From: Cellulomonas uda
GTDB taxonomy: Bacteria > Actinomycetota > Actinomycetes > Actinomycetales > Cellulomonadaceae
Length of the DNA: 64,000 nt
Direction: 5' to 3'
Assembly (NCBI RefSeq): GCF_006538705.1
Contig: NZ_BJLP01000007.1
Coordinates: 1 to 64,000, forward strand
This document shows positions 58,757 through 64,000 of the stretch, piece by piece. The position numbers and the translations under genes were made by a program. The notes beneath the pieces were generated by a model, which was not told the DNA's origin, made no database searches, and worked only from the letters and a program-made list of their open reading frames with translations. How positions within the stretch are numbered: the first letter of the stretch is position 1; each line of letters opens with the position of its first letter.

Positions 58757-59982
58757 CCGCCGGCTCCCGTCGCGATCATGAGGGGGATCGCCGCGAGCGA
58801 CGCGGCGAGGATGACGACCAGGTAGACCAGGCCGAGCGCGTTCGTCGCCCGTCCGTTGACGTGGTCGCCCATGTACTCGCGGTCGTTCGCGACGACGAGG
58901 ATCGGCAGGTACGTCAGCGGCAGCGCGACCGCCGAGAAGACCACCGAGTACTCGGTGACGGCGACCGGGTCGACGTTCGTCAGGAGCACGAGCGTGCCGA
59001 CGAGCACGGCGACGGCCATCGCGGTGTGGAATCGGGCGGCCTGCGCGGGCCGGTGGTACTTGCCCCACGACCACCCGAAGAACTGCGCGAGCGTGTACCC
59101 GGTCGACAGCGCGGTCTCGAGCGCGGCGCCGAACGTGGCCGCCACGATCCCGAGGATCACGAGCGCGAGCAGCAGCTTGCCGCCGGCGAGCGCGACGGGC
59201 AGCGTGATCTCCGACAGCGTCGAGACCTCGATGCCGCGGGGGAGCAGGACGACCGCCGCGCACCCGGCGATCGCGACGGACAGCAGCCCGCCCAGCGGGA
59301 ACCCGATGAGCACGTTCGCACGCGAGACGGACAGGTCCTTCACCGTCCAGCGCTCCTCGCGCGCGCCCGACGAGAAGAAGAACACCTCGTAGGGCGTCAT
59401 CGCGGCGCCGAACAGCGCGACCGCGTAGTACCAGTACGTGGGGACCGGCTCGCTCGCGGGGACCTGCGGGCGCGTCGCCTGCTCGACGAGCTCGCCCCAG
59501 TCGGGGCCGAGCTGGAACAGCGCCACCGCGAACACGACGAGCGTGAGGCCCAGCAGCCCCGCGACGTTCTCCAGGACCGAGAACTTCACGCGCCACAGCA
59601 CGAGCCACACGGCCAGCCCCGCGAACGGGATCCACAGCCGCCGTTCGACGCTGCTCGCGAGCTCGAGCGCGAGCGCGATGCCCCCGATCTCCGCGGTGAG
59701 CGTGAGCAGGGTGACGAGGAAGGACGCGACGAGGTTCGCACCGCCCACCCGCGGGCCGAGGCGTTCGCGGATGATCTCGAACGTCGCGCGCCCGCTCACC
59801 GCGGCGACGCGCCCCGACATCTGCGCGAACAGGCAGATCCCGACGACCCCGACGAGCACGACCCACACGAGCGACAGCCCGAACCGCGCACCGACGACCG
59901 CGTTGGTGACCAGGTCGCCGATGTCGACGAAGCCGCCGATGGCCGTGAGGATGCCGAGCGCGACCGCGAAGAACCTCTTCAC
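58753..59982 (-). CDS. Nramp-like divalent metal transporter with altered signature
   Basis: A 409-residue membrane protein with about eleven hydrophobic helices in the LeuT-fold Nramp arrangement. The TM1 metal motif, DPGN in true Nramps, reads GGFVDIGDLVTN (about 14-26); the TM6 MPH motif reads AAMTPYEVFFFSS (about 197). The Asp is kept but Asn, Met and His are not, so Mn2+ selectivity is doubtful and a different ion is possible (Mg2+-type Nramp relatives also have altered sites). GTG 59982 overlaps the lipoprotein stop (GTGA), and the stop overlaps the next gene (ATGA): a tightly coupled four-gene operon. Confidence 0.8.
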   Translation of the reverse strand: MKRFFAVALGILTAIGGFVDIGDLVTNAVVGARFGLSLVWVVLVGVVGICLFAQMSGRVAAVSGRATFEIIRERLGPRVGGANLVASFLVTLLTLTAEIGGIALALELASSVERRLWIPFAGLAVWLVLWRVKFSVLENVAGLLGLTLVVFAVALFQLGPDWGELVEQATRPQVPASEPVPTYWYYAVALFGAAMTPYEVFFFSSGAREERWTVKDLSVSRANVLIGFPLGGLLSVAIAGCAAVVLLPRGIEVSTLSEITLPVALAGGKLLLALVILGIVAATFGAALETALSTGYTLAQFFGWSWGKYHRPAQAARFHTAMAVAVLVGTLVLLTNVDPVAVTEYSVVFSAVALPLTYLPILVVANDREYMGDHVNGRATNALGLVYLVVILAASLAAIPLMIATGAGG

Positions 59983-60443
59983 GAAGCCGCCTCCAGGTCG
60001 GCCGTCACGGCGTCGATCGCGTCGCCCGCCTCGGTGAGCGCGGCGGTGACGTCGTGCGCGGAGCCTGCGGACAGGTCGTTGACCCACGCGCGTGCCGCGG
60101 CGAGCGCGGTCGTCGCGGACGCGACCGCATCCAGCGCCCGCGCGCGGGTGTCCTGCCGCTCGAGCGGCGGCAGCGCGTCGGCGAGCGCGCTGCTCGCCGA
60201 CCCGACCTCGGCGATCGCGTCGCGCAGGGTGCCGTCCGCGACGGGCGTCGTCGTGCGGTCACGGACGACGAGGTCGACGACGAGGAGGCCGACCTCGACG
60301 CCCGACGACGCCTCGTCGAGCGCGGCCGTCAGGGTGATCTGCGCCGACCCGTCGGCGGACGACGGACCGTACGCGCACCCGGCCAGCAGGAGGAGGCACG
60401 CACCCGCGACCGCGGCCCGCCCGGGGGTGAGTCGGCTGGTCAT
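59979..60443 (-). CDS. Small lipoprotein, first gene of the Nramp-like operon
   Basis: A 154-residue lipoprotein: a basic start, hydrophobic VAGACLLLLAGC with lipidation at about Cys21, then an Ala/Asp/Thr-rich helical body (two helical hairpins, with no motif I recognise). It could sit on the outer face of the membrane as an accessory to the transporter, to which it is coupled by a GTGA overlap. ATG 60443 is preferred to upstream starts because the basic and hydrophobic signal begins there. Confidence 0.72.
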   Translation of the reverse strand: MTSRLTPGRAAVAGACLLLLAGCAYGPSSADGSAQITLTAALDEASSGVEVGLLVVDLVVRDRTTTPVADGTLRDAIAEVGSASSALADALPPLERQDTRARALDAVASATTALAAARAWVNDLSAGSAHDVTAALTEAGDAIDAVTADLEAAS

Positions 60444-60511
60444 GCCAGTGATCGTGGACCCGCGCGGCGCGACGCGCACGGCGAGGCGCCGCGCGGGTCC
60501 GGGGCGACGGG

Positions 60512-61375
60512 TCAGAAGACCGGCTTGCCGCCCGTGACGCCCAGCACCGTCCCCGACACGTACGAGCCGGTCGTCGACGAGGCGAGGAACACGAACGCGT
60601 GCGCGACCTCGGCGGGCTCGCCCGCACGGCCGAGCGGGGTGTCCTGGCCGAACACCTCGACCTTCTCGGGCGGCTGCGTCGCGGGCTGCAGCGGCGTCCA
60701 GATGGGACCGGGTGCGACCGCGTTGACCCGGATGCCGCGCTCACCGAGCTCGGCCGCGAGGTTCACGGTGATGTTGTTGATCGCCGCCTTGGTGGAGGCG
60801 TAGTCGACCAGCGACTGCGACGGCTGGTACGCCTGGATCGACGTGCAGTTGACGATCGAGGACCCCTCACCGAGGTGCTCGAGCGCCTCCTGCGTGACCC
60901 AGAACAGCGCGTACAGGTTGGTCTTCATGACCCGGTCCAGGTCGTCGGTCGTGACGTCGGCGAGCGAGTCGCGGCGCGCCATCTGGAACCCGGCGTTGTT
61001 GACCAGCAGGTCGAGGCCGCCGAGACCGTCGACGGCGGTCCGGACGGCGCCACGCGCGGTCTGCTCGTCGCGCAGGTCGCCCGGCACGAGCACGCACGTC
61101 CGGCCCGCCTCGCGCACCCAGCGCGCGGTCTCCTGCGCGTCCTCGTCCTCCTCGGGCAGGTAGCTGATCGCCACGTCCGCACCCTCGCGTGCGAACGCGA
61201 TCGCCACGGCACGCCCGATGCCCGAGTCGCCGCCGGTGACGAGCGCGCGCCGGCCGGTGAGCAGACCGTGGCCGGTGTAGCTGTGCTCACCGTGGTCGGG
61301 CTGCGGGTCCATGGGGGCGGTGAGGCCCGGGGGCTCCTGCTGCTGGGCGGGTCGGACGGCGTTCTCGTCGCTCAT
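60512..61375 (-). CDS. Short-chain dehydrogenase/reductase (YdaD/YhdG-type general stress SDR)
   Basis: A 287-residue classical SDR. NAD(P) loop ALVTGGDSGIGRA (about 44), NNAG, catalytic Ser in NCTSIQAYQ, and YASTK (about 192). The N-terminal extension (MDPQPDHGEHSYTGHGLLTGR) is the mark of the YdaD/YhdG stress-induced group, which accompanies oxidative or osmotic stress. The exact substrate is unknown. ATG 61375 follows GAGGGAG. Confidence 0.88.
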   Translation of the reverse strand: MSDENAVRPAQQQEPPGLTAPMDPQPDHGEHSYTGHGLLTGRRALVTGGDSGIGRAVAIAFAREGADVAISYLPEEDEDAQETARWVREAGRTCVLVPGDLRDEQTARGAVRTAVDGLGGLDLLVNNAGFQMARRDSLADVTTDDLDRVMKTNLYALFWVTQEALEHLGEGSSIVNCTSIQAYQPSQSLVDYASTKAAINNITVNLAAELGERGIRVNAVAPGPIWTPLQPATQPPEKVEVFGQDTPLGRAGEPAEVAHAFVFLASSTTGSYVSGTVLGVTGGKPVF

Positions 61376-61935
61376 GGTGCGCTCCCTCGAGGTCGTCGGT
61401 GGGTCCTCGCCACGCTAGGCAGAGGTCCTGCGGACCGGCACCTCGAACGGTCGTCGACCTGGTGGGAGACGTCCCGCGGGGAACCGGCCAGAGGTGGGCA
61501 GAGACCCGAAGAGACAGGAAGAGACCCGCTCGCGGCCGCCGCGCTCGCCCGCACAGGGCGTCCGTGGCGTCTGGGCGGGGCTCTCGCCTCACGCTCGCGA
61601 CGCGGGTCTCAGGTCGCCGCGACGGGTCGCGGCCTGGTGCTGGTCCTAGGTGTCGGCCCTAGGCGTCACGGCCCTAGGTGTCGGCCGCGCGGACGTCGCA
61701 CATGCTCGCTCACCCCTTGATGTCCTGCCCCCGCACGCCTCGACGCGTGCCCGGACCCGGCAACGGCCGGTCGGGGCATCGCACCTCGACCGGTCGGCAC
61801 GTCGACCATAGGCCGCCCCGGCCGGCCCCGCATGTCGAGCGCCCCGCACGGGCCGCGCGCCGCCGCCTCCCTGCACGTGCGGGTACCGGTCGCGCACCGC
61901 AGGATGGGGCACGGACCGACGGCGAGGAGGAGCCC
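61376..61935. other. 560-bp intergenic region with three CCTAGG palindromes
   Basis: No convincing coding frame. The only structure I see is at 61645-61686: CCTAGGTGTCGGCC twice (61645-61658 and 61673-61686) with a third, diverged CCTAGGCGTCACGGCC between them. CCTAGG is very rare in such DNA, so three within 42 bp is notable. The rest of the gap has ordinary GC content and no clear hairpin. The last 15 bases carry the GGAGGAG site of the DUF2231 gene. Confidence 0.6.
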
Positions 61936-62856
61936 ATGGGTGGCGTGGACGAGGTGCTGCAGCGCTCGGGGAGGACGGCGCGCGGCGCCGTGGCGCGGCT
62001 CGAGGAGTCCGCGGCGCTCGACCGGCCCGCGACGGTCGTCCGGGCGGTCGCACGTGCGGTGCTACGGCCGCGCGCACTGTCCGACGTGCTGCGCGGCGTG
62101 CCCGCCGGTCACCCCGCGCACCCGCCGCTCACCGACGTGCCGATCGGGCTCTGGCTCTCCGCGAGCACGCTCGACCTGCTCGCACCCGTCGCGGGGCGCC
62201 GCGCCGCGGACCGGCTGGTCGGGCTCGGCGTCCTCGCTGCGACGCCGACGGCGCTGACCGGGTTGGCGGACTGGGGCACGAGCGAACGGAGCGACCCGGC
62301 GGTGCGGCGCGTCGGCGTCGTGCACGGCGTCGCGAACCTCGCCGCGCTGGCCTGCTACTCGACGTCGTGGGTGCTGCGCCGCCGCGGGCACCGGGCGGCG
62401 GGCGTGCTCGCGGGCCTCGCGGGTGGTGCGGTCCTGGGCGTCGGCGGCTACCTCGGCGGCCACCTGGCGCTGGTGCGCGGTGCGCCCCACCAGGACCCGG
62501 TCCCGCGCGAGGTGGACCGGGTGGCGACCGGCGTGAGCCGCACGGCGTCGCACGAGGCCACGGCGGACCTGTTCGACCCGGTGGCCGTCGACGAGTCGAA
62601 GCGCAGCACCACGGACCACGCCGAGATCCGCACCTGGGTCGAGGCACAGGGCGGCCGGCCCGCGCTCGTCCCGCCGCTCGGGCGCGGCGAGCCGCCCGTG
62701 CCGGCGGTGATCTTCCCGAGCGGGCCGAGCGGCCACGGCGCGGTCCCCGCGACGTGGCAGGAGTGGTTCGACGCGTTCGACCGCGGCGGTCTCGCGTTCG
62801 TCCGCCCGGCACGGCTGACCGACGCGCCGCCGTTCTTCGAGCTCACCCAGGCCTGA
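61936..62856 (+). CDS. DUF2231 domain membrane protein
   Basis: A 306-residue protein. The membrane part (about 50-190) has the DUF2231 signature HPAHPPLTDVPIGLWLSASTLDLL with conserved His and Pro, and four hydrophobic helices. The C-terminal 120 residues are soluble: DHAEIRTWVEAQGGRPALVPP and SGHGAVPATWQEWFDAFDRGGLAFV. This tail resembles small stress-type hypothetical domains. DUF2231 members may bind heme or transport electrons; not established. ATG 61936 follows GGAGGAG. Confidence 0.8.
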   Translation: MGGVDEVLQRSGRTARGAVARLEESAALDRPATVVRAVARAVLRPRALSDVLRGVPAGHPAHPPLTDVPIGLWLSASTLDLLAPVAGRRAADRLVGLGVLAATPTALTGLADWGTSERSDPAVRRVGVVHGVANLAALACYSTSWVLRRRGHRAAGVLAGLAGGAVLGVGGYLGGHLALVRGAPHQDPVPREVDRVATGVSRTASHEATADLFDPVAVDESKRSTTDHAEIRTWVEAQGGRPALVPPLGRGEPPVPAVIFPSGPSGHGAVPATWQEWFDAFDRGGLAFVRPARLTDAPPFFELTQA

Positions 62857-63048
62857 TCGGGCGGGTGCCCGCCGGGGTCCGCCGGCGGTGTGAGGACCCG
62901 CGTTCGCTTGCCCTGGACGCGTCCGCCAACGTACCGTCGTGAGCGCGGCCCGTACCGGGGCGGCATGCGAGGTGGCCTGCGACGCCCTCCGCTCAGGCGG
63001 GCGATCAGCCGTATCCTGCCCGCGACGGAGCACGTCGAGAGGCAGCGG
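62857..63048. promoter_or_regulatory. Promoter region of the PAS-domain gene
   Basis: A 192-bp gap without a coding frame. TATCCT (63012-63017) is a good -10 hexamer about 30 bases before the ATG at 63049, and GAGAGG lies 5-10 bases before the start. Confidence 0.45.
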
Positions 63049-64000
63049 ATGACGGAGAGGCTCGACCCTGAGCTCGCCGGGATCGGCGCGGATCTTCCCG
63101 ACGACGGCTTCGACGACCTGCTGGGCCGCCGCCCGGCATGGCGCGAGCGTGCCTCGACCTCGACCTCGATCTCGGGCGCGGACCGGGAGGCCGGCACGGA
63201 CTCCGTGCTCGCCGACCTCGCGGCGCGGTACGAGGCCGAGCGGCTGAGCTGGCAGCTCGCCGTCACCGCGGGTGGGGTCGGCAGCTTCGACTGGGACCTG
63301 CGCACGGGTCGGCTCGCGTGGGACGACCAGCTCCTGACGATCTTCGGGGTGGACCGCGCGCAGTTCGCCGGGACGATCGACGCGTTCTACGCGCTCGTCG
63401 AGCCGGACGACCACGCGCGCGTCGCCGAGGCCGTCGAGGGGGCCATCGCGACGTGCGGGGCCTACGAGGCGGAGTACCGCGTGCTGCGCGGCGACGGGAC
63501 GGTGCGCTGGGTCAAGGCGCGCGGTCTCGCGCTCGCGGGCCCGGACGGTCGAGCGGCCCGGCTCCTGGGCGCCGCGTACGACACGACGAGCGAGCGGGAC
63601 GCCGAGGCGCGCATGGACCGCGTGCTCGAGACGATGCCGGGCGCGTTCCTCATCCTCGACGACGAGTGGCGGTTCCGGTACGTGAACTCCTCGGGCGAGC
63701 GCCTGCTCGGCCGCCCGCGCGACGAGCTCGAGGGCGGGGTGCTGTGGGAGCTGTACCCGTTCGTCGTCGGCACGCAGGTCGAGGAGAGCTACCGCGCGGC
63801 GGTGCGCGACGGGAAGCCGCGGATCTTCGAGGTCGGCTCCGAGCTCCACCGCGGGCACTGGTACGAGGTCCGTGCGTGGCCGGGACCGGACGGGCTGTCG
63901 GTGTACTTCGACGACGTCACCGAGCGGCGCGCGGCGCAGGACGAGGCGCGCGCGGCGCGTGAGCTCGAGCAGGCGTCGTCGCGACGCCTGGCGCTGCTCT
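63049..64000 (+). CDS. PAS-domain signalling protein (partial, truncated by window end)
   Basis: Open to the end of the window: 317 codons without a stop. After a disordered leader, PAS domain 1 lies at about 65-185 (WQLAVTAGGVGSFDWDLRTGRLAWDDQLLTIFGVD, then YRVLRGDGTVRWVKARG, with the PAC-type ending) and PAS domain 2 at about 190-300 (MDRVLETMPGAFLILDDEWRFRYVNSSGERLLGR). A helical linker begins near the end. The output domain is missing; SpoIIE-type phosphatase, histidine kinase or GGDEF are all possible. ATG 63049 follows GAGAGGCAGCGG. Confidence 0.8.
   Translation, partial: MTERLDPELAGIGADLPDDGFDDLLGRRPAWRERASTSTSISGADREAGTDSVLADLAARYEAERLSWQLAVTAGGVGSFDWDLRTGRLAWDDQLLTIFGVDRAQFAGTIDAFYALVEPDDHARVAEAVEGAIATCGAYEAEYRVLRGDGTVRWVKARGLALAGPDGRAARLLGAAYDTTSERDAEARMDRVLETMPGAFLILDDEWRFRYVNSSGERLLGRPRDELEGGVLWELYPFVVGTQVEESYRAAVRDGKPRIFEVGSELHRGHWYEVRAWPGPDGLSVYFDDVTERRAAQDEARAARELEQASSRRLALL

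Overview
The window is chromosomal DNA of a very GC-rich actinobacterium. GC is roughly 75% throughout, GTG starts are common, and the lineage markers AdnAB, mycoredoxin, WhiB7 with an AT-hook, DUF3107 and DUF3152 are all present. Together with the hemicellulose-uronate genes this suggests a Cellulomonas-like member of the Micrococcales; that taxon is an inference. I see no rRNA, tRNA, CRISPR array, prophage or insertion sequence.

1-32.3 kb is a conserved actinobacterial core block. It runs: stress protein, Xaa-Pro aminopeptidase, PHP phosphoesterase, MarC, DEAD-box RNA helicase, MiaE-like ferritin-fold protein, DUF3107, TetR, DUF3152 zincin, AdnA-AdnB helicase-nuclease, phosphotransferase, NudC, peptidase E-like, mycoredoxin, UvrD2, whiB7, ThiF-like E1, DUF5679, YgjP-type metalloprotease, Zincin_2 protein, SDR, Lon-like PDZ protease, PPA1309 and UPF0182. 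From memory this resembles Mycobacterium tuberculosis Rv3211 to Rv3193c. The best regulatory feature is in front of whiB7: a WhiB7-type promoter (AT-rich element 3 bp upstream of a TTG -35), a 65-codon leader ORF with a strong Shine-Dalgarno sequence, and a perfect 12-bp intrinsic terminator just before whiB7. This is a translation-coupled attenuator.

32.3-39.2 kb holds metal and stress functions: a three-gene zinc/manganese ABC importer joined by 4-bp overlaps, a Fur/Zur regulator, a DJ-1/PfpI protein, an unrecognised TIM-barrel-like protein, an alpha/beta hydrolase, CsbD, and a MarR regulator with a duplicated operator.

39.2-50.0 kb is a glucuronate/glucuronoxylan cluster. Two arms face each other: uxaC, an LplB/YtcP/LplA-type sugar ABC importer and a DUF624 protein on +; mannonate dehydratase and GH67 alpha-glucuronidase on -. 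A LacI regulator is divergent from the - arm. Three LacI-type operators precede uxaC, the permease operon and the manD/lacI divergent region. The arm takes in aldouronates, removes the glucuronate side group, and carries glucuronate to fructuronate and mannonate to KDG; the reductase joining these steps is not in the window.

50.0-64 kb holds a Pnkp-Hen1 RNA-repair operon, a decayed TetR 3' fragment, an intact TetR divergent from an MMPL exporter with two matching 23-bp operators between them, an unusual Nramp-like transporter operon (lipoprotein, transporter, two PRC-barrel-like proteins), an SDR oxidoreductase, a DUF2231 membrane protein, and the start of a PAS-domain sensor that runs off the end.

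Many genes start 6-7 bases downstream of a TANNNT-like -10 hexamer with no Shine-Dalgarno sequence, so leaderless mRNAs appear common. I used this to choose several starts.
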